Assembly (NCBI RefSeq): GCF_007828045.1
Contig: NZ_VITN01000023.1
Coordinates: 38,767-102,766 of the forward strand
DNA length: 64,000 bases
Reading direction: 5' to 3'
Source of the DNA: Nitrospirillum amazonense
GTDB taxonomy: Bacteria; Pseudomonadota; Alphaproteobacteria; Azospirillales; Azospirillaceae
Positions within the stretch are counted from its first letter, which is position 1, and each line of letters begins with the position of its first letter. The notes under the pieces are model-generated. The model made no database searches. It saw only the letters and a list, made by a program, of their open reading frames with translations, and had not been told where the DNA came from. The position numbers and the translations under genes were made by a program. Shown piece after piece: positions 55,376 through 64,000 of the stretch.

Positions 55376-56044
55376 TCAGGCGCTGGCGCTGCGGTTCCCG
55401 GCCGTCAGGGTGCCGCCCAGCCGGGCCAGGATTTCGCCGGCCAGGGCGGCGATTTCCTCCGACCCCTTGGCGCGGCGGTCGGTTTCCTGCAGGGACAGGC
55501 CGTCCATCATGGCGCCGGCGAAGCCGACGCGGTTGCCGATGGCGGCCTCGGCCATGGGCACGCCCAATCCCGCCACCGCCTCCGTCAGGCGGTCGGCCAG
55601 CTTGGCGCGGGGCGGCACGCGGTTCAGCGTCACCAGCACCGCCCGCTTTTCCGCCTTGGCCATCTCCAGCGTCGGGCGGGTGGCCCACAGGTCCATAGGG
55701 CTGGGCTGCACCGGCACCACCACCAGGTCGGCCACGCGCACGGCGATGCGCGCCTCCGTCTCGGCATGCGGGGGGCTGTCCACCACCACCACGTCATGCT
55801 CGCGCGCCAGGCGCTCCACCTCTTTCTGGGTGCGCCAGCCGTTGATCTGCATGTGGGTCAGGCCGGGATCATCCAGGGCCTGCGCGCGCAGGCCGAACCA
55901 GGCGGTCAGGCTGCCCTGGGGATCGATGTCCACCACCGCCACACGCAGCCCGGCCAGCGACCAGGCCACGGCCAGCTGGATGGCCAGCGTGGTCTTGCCC
56001 GCCCCGCCCTTCTGCTGCGCGATGGTGACGACGTGACCCGCCAT
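55376..56044 (-). CDS. ParA/MinD-like ATPase
   Basis: 222 residues. Deviant Walker A KGGAGKTTLAIQLAVAW, Walker A-prime VAVVDIDPQGSL, Walker B VVVVDSPPHAE. It is shorter than chromosomal ParA, has no N-terminal HTH and no ParB partner nearby, so it belongs with orphan ParA proteins that position protein arrays, polymer granules or similar cargo. ATG at 56044 chosen. A palindrome lies 65 bp upstream. Confidence 0.9.
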   Translation of the reverse strand: MAGHVVTIAQQKGGAGKTTLAIQLAVAWSLAGLRVAVVDIDPQGSLTAWFGLRAQALDDPGLTHMQINGWRTQKEVERLAREHDVVVVDSPPHAETEARIAVRVADLVVVPVQPSPMDLWATRPTLEMAKAEKRAVLVTLNRVPPRAKLADRLTEAVAGLGVPMAEAAIGNRVGFAGAMMDGLSLQETDRRAKGSEEIAALAGEILARLGGTLTAGNRSASA

Positions 56045-56108
56045 GATGGCTCCCCCTTCAGGAATGACCGTGGCCGGCAGTGTGGACCCGGCGGCGGTGG
56101 CGGGCAAG

Positions 56109-56121
56109 TGTGCAGTGCACA
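56109..56121. promoter_or_regulatory. 13-bp palindrome upstream of parA
   Basis: TGTGCAGTGCACA is a perfect inverted repeat around one central base, 65 bp before the parA start. Candidate operator of unknown factor. Confidence 0.4.
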
Positions 56122-56226
56122 ATGGATGATGCCCCAAAAGGGGAGCCCGGCCCTGCAGCCAGTGCCCTTGGACGGGGCGGACGGGTGGGCTAGATAAGGT
56201 GGTCCCTTTTGCCAGGTGCCGCCCCC

Positions 56227-57231
56227 GTGACCGAGTCCTATACAGTCCCCGACATGTCCCCGCCCACCCAAGAGGCGCTGGAGCGCGCGTCGCAGGCGCT
56301 GGCCGGCGGCAAGCTGGTGGCTTTCCCGACGGAGACGGTCTATGGCCTGGGCGGCGACGCCGGCAACGACCAGGCGGTGGCCGACATCTTCGCCGCCAAG
56401 GGCCGCCCCAGCTTCAACCCCCTGATCGTCCACCTGCCGGATGTGGCGGCGGTGGAGCGCTACGCCGTGATGGATGAGCGGGCGCACCAGATGGCCGACC
56501 TGTACTGGCCCGGCCCCCTGACCCTGGTCCTGCCCCGGCGGGCGGATGCCGCCCTGTCGCTGCTGGTCAGCGCGGGGCTGGACACGGTGGCGGTGCGGGT
56601 GCCGCGCCACCCCACGGCCCGCGCCCTGCTGCAGGCCAGCGGCCGGCCCATCGCCGCCCCCAGCGCCAACCGGTCCGGCCACGTCAGCCCCACCGCCCCC
56701 ATCCATGTGCGCGAGGAATTCCCCGATGGCGGCGGCGGCCGGCTGGCCCTGATCCTGGCGGACGGCCGTTGCCCGGTGGGGGTGGAGTCCACCGTGCTGG
56801 ACCTGTCGGGCGAGCACCCCGTGCTGCTGCGCCCCGGTTCCATCACGCCGGAGGAGATCGAGGCCGTGCTTGGCCCCATCCAGCGCGCCGCCACACCAGG
56901 CAGCGGGGTAAAGGCGCCCGGCATGCTGGAAAGCCACTACGCCCCCGGCCTGCCGGTGCGGCTGAACGCGCTGAACGCCGCCAGGGATGAAGCGCTGCTG
57001 GGCTTCGGTCCCGACCGCTTCGTGCTGGGCGGGGCGGAGCGGCTGAACCTGTCGCCCGCCGGCGACCTGAACGAGGCCGCCGCCAACCTGTTCGCCATGC
57101 TGCGCCGGCTGGACAAGCCCGGCCTCAGCGGCATCGCCGTGATGACCATCCCCGACGTGGGCCTGGGCCTGGCCATCAATGACCGACTGCGCCGGGCGGC
57201 GGCCCCCCGGCCCCGAGACGGAACCGGTTGA
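56227..57231 (+). CDS. Threonylcarbamoyl-AMP synthase (Sua5/YwlC type)
   Basis: 334 residues from the GTG at 56227; an ATG at 56254 and a TTG at 56209 are alternatives. The YrdC domain (about residues 20-210) has KLVAFPTETVYGLGGDA, AAKGRPSFNPLIVHL, WPGPLTLVL, VAVRVPRHPTARALL, PIAAPSANRSGHVSPT and VESTVLDLSGEHPVLLRPGSI. The C-terminal Sua5 domain follows. It makes threonylcarbamoyl-AMP for t6A37 modification of ANN-decoding tRNAs. Divergent from parA. Confidence 0.93.
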   Translation: MTESYTVPDMSPPTQEALERASQALAGGKLVAFPTETVYGLGGDAGNDQAVADIFAAKGRPSFNPLIVHLPDVAAVERYAVMDERAHQMADLYWPGPLTLVLPRRADAALSLLVSAGLDTVAVRVPRHPTARALLQASGRPIAAPSANRSGHVSPTAPIHVREEFPDGGGGRLALILADGRCPVGVESTVLDLSGEHPVLLRPGSITPEEIEAVLGPIQRAATPGSGVKAPGMLESHYAPGLPVRLNALNAARDEALLGFGPDRFVLGGAERLNLSPAGDLNEAAANLFAMLRRLDKPGLSGIAVMTIPDVGLGLAINDRLRRAAAPRPRDGTG

Positions 57232-57311
57232 CGGACCACACCGTTAGCACTTGATCCCAGCGGGCGGGAGCGGACACTCTGGCATCCCCGCCCCGGAGTT
57301 GAGGCCGCCCC

Positions 57312-57847
57312 ATGACAGAGCCCCGGCACATCATCCTTCTGGCCCAGTACAACGCCTGGATGAACACCAAGGTGCTGGACGCGGCGGCACGGCTGCCGGC
57401 CAAAGCCCTGACCGCCGACCGGGGGGCCTTCTTCCGCTCCATCCTGGGCACGATGAACCATCTGATGGTGGCGGACCTGCTGTGGCTGCGGCGCTTCCGC
57501 ACCCATCCCGCCGGCTACGCCACCCTGGACCCGGTCATGGACCTGCCCGTGCCGACGCGCCTGGATGAGGCGCTTTATTCGGACTTGGCCAGCCTGGCGG
57601 CCGACCGCCAGGTGATGGACGCCACCATCGGCCGCTGGGCCGCCAGCGTGCGCGCTTGCGACCTGAACCAGGTGCTGACCTACACCAGCAGCGCCGGCCG
57701 GACCTGCGCCCGCCGCTTCGGCGACCTGATCGTGCATTTCTTCAACCACCAGACCCATCATCGCGGCCAGGCCACCACCCTGCTGATCCAGGCCGGCCAG
57801 GACGTGGGCGTCACCGACCTGGTGGCCCTGATACCGGATGAAGCCCC

Positions 57848-57851
<4 letters not shown>
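57312..57851 (+). CDS. DinB family metal-binding protein
   Basis: 179 residues, four-helix bundle. Metal-ligand histidines are in TMNHLMVADLLWLRRF and HFFNHQTHHRGQATTLL, the DinB triad. Enzymatic role unknown; some members are bacillithiol/mycothiol-type transferases. Its last four bases (ATGA) overlap the start of the FAD-linked oxidase, so the two are co-translated. Confidence 0.9.
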
Positions 57852-59287
<1,436 letters not shown>

Positions 59288-59738
59288 GCAGGATTTTTCG
59301 GGGAAACCGGGCCCAGGCATAGGCCAGTACTGACCTTTGGCGTCAGTTGACGGCGACTCGGGGGCCATGAGACCCTTGGTTGTAGAGATAAAGGAGCCTG
59401 TGGTGCCGCCGCGTATGAGTGGCCGGCCCACCCCAAGAGAGGGAGAGAGCCTATGCCTGGCAAGACCTCGACCCCCATTGGCCCTCACCCCTCCCCCCTG
59501 CCCCTTTACCTTAGGCTGCTGCGGGGTGGCACCCTGGTGGGGCAGGTCCCGTTGGCCGATGACGGCGATGCCGCCGTGTCCGTCCCACGCCAGATGACGG
59601 GTGGCGCGTGCGGCGGCCAGATGATGGCCGGCCGGTCGGAAGATCCGGCCCTGGTCCATTTCTGACGGCCGTACCCCCAAACGATCCTAGCCATCCGCAG
59701 TAGTGCGTTCGGCCGAGGCGACTGTATGATCAGCCGCC
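59288..59738 (+). other. 451-bp gap with one candidate small ORF
   Basis: Apart from the candidate at 59453-59665, no gene is evident. No clear terminator is seen after the oxidase (the best T-run is GGATTTTTCGG, without a preceding stem). Confidence 0.4.
59453..59665 (+). CDS. Candidate small protein, 70 residues
   Basis: ATG at 59453 follows AAGAGAGGGAGAGAG, a good ribosome site. The protein begins MPGKTSTPIGPHPSPLPLYL and ends AGRSEDPALVHF. No motif, signal or homologue recognised, and competing antisense frames are also open. Listed because of the start signal only. Confidence 0.3.
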   Translation: MPGKTSTPIGPHPSPLPLYLRLLRGGTLVGQVPLADDGDAAVSVPRQMTGGACGGQMMAGRSEDPALVHF

Positions 59739-60872
59739 ATGAAGCCGTTCATCACCACCTTCCTGTCCCTGCGACGGCGATCAGCGCCGATACGCTACGC
59801 CGGGGCCGCCGTGCTGGTGTGCCTGGCGTTCGGCGTGCGTATCGCGCTGGACGATGTGCTGGACGGCTATCCCGTGGTGCATTTCTTCCCCGCCCTGGTG
59901 CTGGGAACGCTGTGGTTCGGGGTCGGCCCAGGCTTGCTGGCCGTGGTCCTGAGCACGACGCTGGCCCTGCCCTTCTTCGCGCCGGCCGCCGACGGCCCAC
60001 CCTGGGCGCAACAGCTGGCCACCCTGCCTGGCCGGCTGGCGGCCCTGCCGCCCAGGGGTTGGGCGGGCCCCGCCCTGTTCGTCGTCATCAGCCTGGCGGT
60101 GGTGTCCATCATCGCGGCATTGCATGACGCCCTGGACACCCTGGCGGCGGGGGAGGAGCAGCAGGCCATGCTGTTGCGTGAAATCTATCACCGCATCCGC
60201 AACGATCTGCAGTCCGTGTCCAGCCTGTTGATGGTGGCGGAAAGCCGGGCGGGTGCCAAGGAGGCGGGGGAGCTGGCCAAGGCGGGGGAACGGGTGCGGG
60301 TGCTGGGCCTGGTCTATTCCAGCCTGCAGCGGCTGCAACGCGAGCCCTTCGTGCCGGCCCGTGCCTTCCTGGGCCAATTGGTGGAAAACCTGGCCGCCGC
60401 CCATGTCGCCGGCCGTCCCATCGCCTTCACCGTCGAGGTCGAGGACCTGAAGCTGCCGCAGCGGGCCGCCGTGACCCTGGGCCTGGCCGCCAATGAGCTA
60501 CTGACCAACGCGCTGAAATACGCCTTCCCCGCCGGGCGGCCCGGCACCGTGGCCGTGCGCCTGGGCACCGAGGGGGGCACGGAGGGGCAGCGATGGGTTC
60601 TGCGGGTGGAGGATGACGGCGTCGGCCTGCCGCCGCCCGCCCCCAATGGCGAAAGCCCGGCAACAACGGCCGGGCCGGCAGAAGATTCCGGCACAGAAGA
60701 TTCGGGCACCCATGGCACCCATCATCCCCGCCCACCCCGCACCGGCCTGGGCCACCTGCTACTGGAACAGCTGGCCCGGCAATGCGGCGGCCAGCTGGGG
60801 CAGGTCAGCGATGGCGGCGTGAAGGCCTGGCTGGCCGTGCCGGCGACGCCGGAGGCCTACCGCTCCGCTTAA
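59739..60872 (+). CDS. Membrane sensor histidine kinase (HWE/HisKA_2 family)
   Basis: 377 residues. N-terminal membrane domain with three to four helices (about residues 18-135), resembling the DUF4118 sensor region of KdpD-type kinases. Phospho-acceptor LLREIYHRIRNDLQSVSSLLMV (His of EIYHRIRN), then ATPase motifs VTLGLAANELLTNALKYAF (N box), VEDDGVGLPP (G1) and TGLGHLLLEQLARQCGG (G2). Belongs to the general-stress/light type common in alphaproteobacteria. No response regulator nearby. Its stop TAA shares bases with the converging gene's stop. Confidence 0.9.
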   Translation: MKPFITTFLSLRRRSAPIRYAGAAVLVCLAFGVRIALDDVLDGYPVVHFFPALVLGTLWFGVGPGLLAVVLSTTLALPFFAPAADGPPWAQQLATLPGRLAALPPRGWAGPALFVVISLAVVSIIAALHDALDTLAAGEEQQAMLLREIYHRIRNDLQSVSSLLMVAESRAGAKEAGELAKAGERVRVLGLVYSSLQRLQREPFVPARAFLGQLVENLAAAHVAGRPIAFTVEVEDLKLPQRAAVTLGLAANELLTNALKYAFPAGRPGTVAVRLGTEGGTEGQRWVLRVEDDGVGLPPPAPNGESPATTAGPAEDSGTEDSGTHGTHHPRPPRTGLGHLLLEQLARQCGGQLGQVSDGGVKAWLAVPATPEAYRSA

Positions 60873-61786
60873 GCGCTGGCCATATAGGCGGCGGCCATGT
60901 TGGGCGCGCGGTTGGTGGTCATGCGCTGTTCCTGCTGGCTGTAGCCGTCCTTGTTGTCCTGGTCCTCGTCCTCGGTAGGCGCGGCCAGGGCGTTCAGCAT
61001 CATGATGGTGTAGGTGGACAGCGGCATCTTGGACGAGCTGGCGCCCCGCACCATGTCCCAGGGCTGCGACGTACTGTCGGCCGTCTGCACGGTGCCCAGG
61101 GTGGTGGACCCGGCATATTTGTCCGCGCTGGCCCCGCCCGTGCCATCGAACTTCTTGGCGAAGCGATCATAGACCTGGCCCAGGGACAGCGCCTTGCCGT
61201 TGTTGTCGTAGAAGACGGCGTCATTGGCGTCGGCCGCGTCCGGCACTACGGCGTCCGCCGCCTGGTTGGGGTTTTTCTTCAGCGCGTTCAGGAACTTGGA
61301 GGCGCCGCCGGCGCCCAGGAAATGGGCCAGGTACAGCTCGGTCCCGCCGATGGTGCCGCCCACCTGCTGCTGCAGGGTGGTCTTGTTGTCCTGGGCCAGC
61401 GCCGCCGCCATCATGGCCGAGGTGTCGGCGTCCTTGCGCAGGTCGAGAATCTTTTGCCGGGTGGCGGGATCGGAGACGTAGGCGCTGCCGTCGCCGCGGG
61501 TCTTGATGGCGGCGGCGTACTGGCCCAGCCCGACCTCGGCGCCGTGCTGCTGCACCATGTTCAGCCAGGTGGAGTCGGTGAACTGGTAGAGGCCGGTGGC
61601 GCTGCTGGTGCTGGCCTTGGCGTTGGTGTTGTAGCCGCTTTCCACCGACGCCTGCTTCAGCAGATAGGAAAAATCTACCCCGGCCTTGGTGCTGGCCTGC
61701 TGCACCGCCGCCACGATCTTGGCGGGGGCGGAAGACGCCAAACCCTGTGCTGCAGTCAACTGCGTGGTGGACAGTGCGCTGTTCAC
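60869..61786 (-). CDS. Lytic transglycosylase (SLT)-like protein
   Basis: 305 residues. Residues about 22-75 match the SLT goose-lysozyme-like core: AVQQASTKAGVDFSYLLKQASVESGYNTNAKASTSSATGLYQFTDSTWL, where the Glu of VESGYN is the catalytic residue. The rest (ELYLAHFLGAGGASKFLNAL, VFYDNNGKALSLGQVYDRFAKKF) suits alphaproteobacterial flagellar or cell-wall muramidases. No signal peptide is visible, so export may use a non-Sec route, or its function may be in rod/phage-like assembly. Confidence 0.88.
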   Translation of the reverse strand: MNSALSTTQLTAAQGLASSAPAKIVAAVQQASTKAGVDFSYLLKQASVESGYNTNAKASTSSATGLYQFTDSTWLNMVQQHGAEVGLGQYAAAIKTRGDGSAYVSDPATRQKILDLRKDADTSAMMAAALAQDNKTTLQQQVGGTIGGTELYLAHFLGAGGASKFLNALKKNPNQAADAVVPDAADANDAVFYDNNGKALSLGQVYDRFAKKFDGTGGASADKYAGSTTLGTVQTADSTSQPWDMVRGASSSKMPLSTYTIMMLNALAAPTEDEDQDNKDGYSQQEQRMTTNRAPNMAAAYMASA

Positions 61787-62102
61787 GACCGGACCTCACT
61801 TACCTGGAAAACGACCGGCCGATGGGGGCCGATCCGATGCTGGCCTGTAGGGGAAGCAAGGGGCGTGCCAGTCTCTAGCGGCGGCGAGATCCGGGCCGGA
61901 CTTTCGGCGACGCTTGCCCGCCCGCCGCCGTCCCGGCAGGATGGGCCCCGCGTCGACGGGACGTGGCCCTTCCGCTCAATGATCGGGCCCGCCCGCCCAA
62001 TAACATTGAGCACCCCGCCGGCCGTGCCGGGTCCCGCCCCCAGTCCTGAAGCGATGGGCGCCAGGCCCCACCGGCGGGTCCCCCGGGAGGACCCGAGAGA
62101 CC
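61787..62102. other. 316-bp divergent promoter region
   Basis: Lies between the transglycosylase gene (leftward) and the large acyl-CoA dehydrogenase (rightward). GGGAGGACC just before 62103 is the latter's ribosome site. No convincing palindrome or repeat was found. Confidence 0.4.
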
Positions 62103-63890
62103 ATGACCTATCAAGCGCCCCTGAAGGAAATCCGTTTCGTCCTGAATTCCGTCGTCGGCCTGGACAAAGTTGCCGCCTACCCCGCCTTCGAGGCCGCCAC
62201 GCCCGACCTGGTGGACGCCGTGCTGGAGGAAGGCGCCAAGCTGGCCGACAACGTGCTGGCGCCCCTGAACGTGGTGGGCGACCGCCAAGGCGCCAAACTG
62301 ACGGACACGGGCGTGCGCACCCCCGACGGCTTCAAGGACGCCTACCGCCAGTTCGTGGAAGGCGGGTGGAACAGCGTGCCCTTCGACCCCGACCATGGCG
62401 GTCAGGGCCTGCCCTGGACCCTGTTCATCGCCCTGCTGGAAACCTGGACCAGCGCCAACATGTCCTTCGCCCTGGGGCCGCTGCTGACCCAGGGGTCGGT
62501 GGAACTGCTGACCGCCCACGGATCGGACGAGCAGAAGACGCTGTACCTGCAAAAGCTGATCTCCGGCGAATGGGCCGGCACCATGAACCTGACGGAGCCG
62601 CAGGCGGGTTCCGACGTGGGCGCCGTGCGCACCCGCGCGGTGCGGCATGAGGACGGCACCTACCGCATCACCGGCCAGAAAATCTTCATCACCTATGGCG
62701 ACCATGACTGGACGGACAACATCGTCCACCTGGTGCTGGCCCGCACGCCGGACGCGCCGGCTGGCACCAAGGGCATCTCCCTCTTCATCGTTCCGAAGTT
62801 CCTGCTGAACGCCGATGGCACCCCGGGGGGGCGCAACGACGCCTATTGCGTCAGCCTGGAGCATAAGCTGGGCATCCACGCCAGCCCCACCGCCGTCATG
62901 AGCTATGGCGACAACGGCGCCTGCGTGGGCTACCTGGTGGGCGAGGAGAACCGCGGCATCGAGTACATGTTCACCATGATGAACAACGCCCGTCTGGGCG
63001 TGGGCCTGCAGGGCGTGTCCATCGGTGACCGCGCCTACCAGCAGGCGCTGGCCTATGCCAAGACCCGGGTGCAGAGCCGCGACGTGGCCGGCGGGCCCCA
63101 GCCGGTGACCATCATCCACCATCCCGACGTGCGGCGCATGCTGCTGACCATGCGGTCCAAGGTGGAGGCCGCGCGGGCCATCGTCTATTTCACCGCCGCC
63201 TCCCTGGACGGCCGGCACCATCACCCCGACGCGGAGGCCGCAAGCCACGCCGGCCTGCTGAACGACCTGATGACCCCGGTGGCCAAGGCGTGGAGCACCG
63301 ACATCGGCGTGGAGGTGGCCAGCCTGGGCGTGCAGGTGCACGGCGGCATGGGCTTCATCGAGGAGACGGGGGCCGCGCAGTATTACCGCGACGCCCGCAT
63401 CGCCCCGATTTACGAGGGCACGAACGGCATCCAGGCCAACGACCTGGTGTTCCGCAAGCTGGGCCGCGACGGCGGCGCCACCGCCCGCGCGCTGTTCGCC
63501 CAGATGGCAGAGACGGCGGAGGCCGCCGCCGCCCAGCCGGGCGACGACCTGGCCGCCATCGCCCAAGGCCTGAAGCGCGGCATCGCGGCGCTGGAGGACG
63601 CGACGTCCTTCCTGGTGGACCATGTGAAGGCCGACGCGCGCGCGGCGGCGGCCGGGGCCGTGCCCTACCTGACCCTGTTCGGCAACGTCACCGGCGGCTT
63701 CCTGCTGGCCCGCGGCGCCATCGCCGCCAACCAGGCGCTGGCCCAGGGCCAGGACGTGGCTTTCCATGAAAGCAAGCTGGTCACCGCCCGCTTCTTCGTG
63801 GAACAGGTGGTGGCCCCGTCCCTGGGCCTGGCCGAGCTGATCCGCACCGGTCACCGCACCCTGATGGCGTTGTCGGAAGACCAGTTCTGA
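62103..63890 (+). CDS. Acyl-CoA dehydrogenase, large (FadE/DmdC-like)
   Basis: 595 residues. An N-terminal segment (MTYQAPLKEIRFVLNSVVGLDKV) typical of the large DmdC-like group precedes the dehydrogenase core: GTMNLTEPQAGSDVGAVRTRA, GQKIFITYGDHDW, KLGIHASPTAVMSYGDNGACVGYLVGEEN and MNNARLGVGLQGVSI. Then come QVHGGMGFIEETGAAQYYRDARIAPIYEGTNGIQAND, where the Glu of YEGTNG is catalytic, and a C-terminal extra helical domain. These oxidise long-chain or methylmercaptopropionyl-type acyl-CoA. Substrate not determined. Confidence 0.94.
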   Translation: MTYQAPLKEIRFVLNSVVGLDKVAAYPAFEAATPDLVDAVLEEGAKLADNVLAPLNVVGDRQGAKLTDTGVRTPDGFKDAYRQFVEGGWNSVPFDPDHGGQGLPWTLFIALLETWTSANMSFALGPLLTQGSVELLTAHGSDEQKTLYLQKLISGEWAGTMNLTEPQAGSDVGAVRTRAVRHEDGTYRITGQKIFITYGDHDWTDNIVHLVLARTPDAPAGTKGISLFIVPKFLLNADGTPGGRNDAYCVSLEHKLGIHASPTAVMSYGDNGACVGYLVGEENRGIEYMFTMMNNARLGVGLQGVSIGDRAYQQALAYAKTRVQSRDVAGGPQPVTIIHHPDVRRMLLTMRSKVEAARAIVYFTAASLDGRHHHPDAEAASHAGLLNDLMTPVAKAWSTDIGVEVASLGVQVHGGMGFIEETGAAQYYRDARIAPIYEGTNGIQANDLVFRKLGRDGGATARALFAQMAETAEAAAAQPGDDLAAIAQGLKRGIAALEDATSFLVDHVKADARAAAAGAVPYLTLFGNVTGGFLLARGAIAANQALAQGQDVAFHESKLVTARFFVEQVVAPSLGLAELIRTGHRTLMALSEDQF

Positions 63891-63906
63891 GCGGCGCGCG
63901 CTGTTG

Positions 63907-64000
63907 ATCGGGTAGGGGGAAGGTTCACACCTCCCCCCTCCCACACCACCGTACGTACGGTTCCGTATACGGCGGTTCATGAAGCGTGGTTTAGGCGTTG
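63907..64000 (-). mobile_element. 3' end of a group II intron (domains V and VI)
   Basis: On the minus strand, 63978-63945 reads GAACCGCCGTATACGG then AACCGTACGTACGGTGGT, a 34-nt fold matching the conserved catalytic domain V of bacterial group II introns. It is followed by a GGGAGG...CCTTCCCCC stem with an unpaired A (domain VI) and the 3' splice-end CTACCCGAT at about 63907. The rest of the intron lies beyond the window edge. Exon junction falls about 16 bp after the acyl-CoA dehydrogenase stop. Confidence 0.8.

Noticed and set aside
51617..56197. 1526-codon plus-strand frame across the dioxygenase and ParA genes
   Set aside because: Composition typical of a GC-rich antisense frame; it covers four well-supported minus-strand genes.

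Overview
The window is high-GC, gene-dense DNA on both strands and looks like chromosome of an alphaproteobacterium, most likely in the Rhodospirillales/Azospirillales (Azospirillum/Nitrospirillum-like). That placement is inferred from gene content: the block aminotransferase - homoserine dehydrogenase - glpX - recJ, glnE, a class I PHA synthase, and an ornithine decarboxylase - homospermidine synthase pair. No database search was run. Coordinates and motifs were read from the sequence.

Layout. 0-3.7 kb: a Fur-box-controlled iron operon on the minus strand (TonB-dependent siderophore receptor, PepSY membrane protein, tiny two-helix membrane protein). 3.7-12.4 kb: a mosaic accessory region. 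It starts with an IS66-family element whose tnpB is frameshifted and which has cut an AlpA-type regulator after 31 codons. Next is a TetR-controlled cassette (three short-chain dehydrogenases, a cupin, and an internally duplicated protein of unknown function). It ends at a truncated tyrosine integrase next to two identical tRNA-Glu genes. 12.7-24 kb: core genes (a 503-residue unknown, recJ, glpX, hom, aminotransferase, a lipoprotein, and a PHA synthase with a long basic Ala/Lys/Pro-rich N-terminal tail). 24-27.3 kb: small regulators with their own palindromic operators and a WecA-like transferase.

27.3-30.8 kb is a polyamine unit: a long structured leader with an 11-codon upstream ORF, ornithine decarboxylase, then homospermidine synthase. 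30.8-31.9 kb is a ribbon-helix-helix/PIN toxin-antitoxin locus whose toxin gene is interrupted by a 161-bp multi-hairpin element. Two relatives of that element lie between purA and aroA and between a fadB-like gene and its acyl-CoA dehydrogenase. All three keep the same order of hairpins and the same loop sequences while the stems differ in sequence. This modular repeat is the most unusual structure seen here.

31.9-43.9 kb: hisZ, purA, aroA, an IclR regulator, a PadR regulator with two paralogous membrane-anchored proteins of unknown function that share an operator motif, a beta-oxidation pair behind a perfect 19-bp palindrome, and a JmjC-like cupin. 43.9-64 kb: an AsmA-like giant protein head-to-head with glnE, a peroxiredoxin, VOC/AraC genes, two tandem phytanoyl-CoA-dioxygenase-like paralogues with a shared extra N-terminal domain, an orphan ParA, a Sua5-type tRNA modification enzyme, DinB, an FAD-linked oxidase, an HWE/HisKA_2-type sensor kinase, a lytic transglycosylase, a large acyl-CoA dehydrogenase, and the 3' end (domains V and VI) of a group II intron at the right edge.
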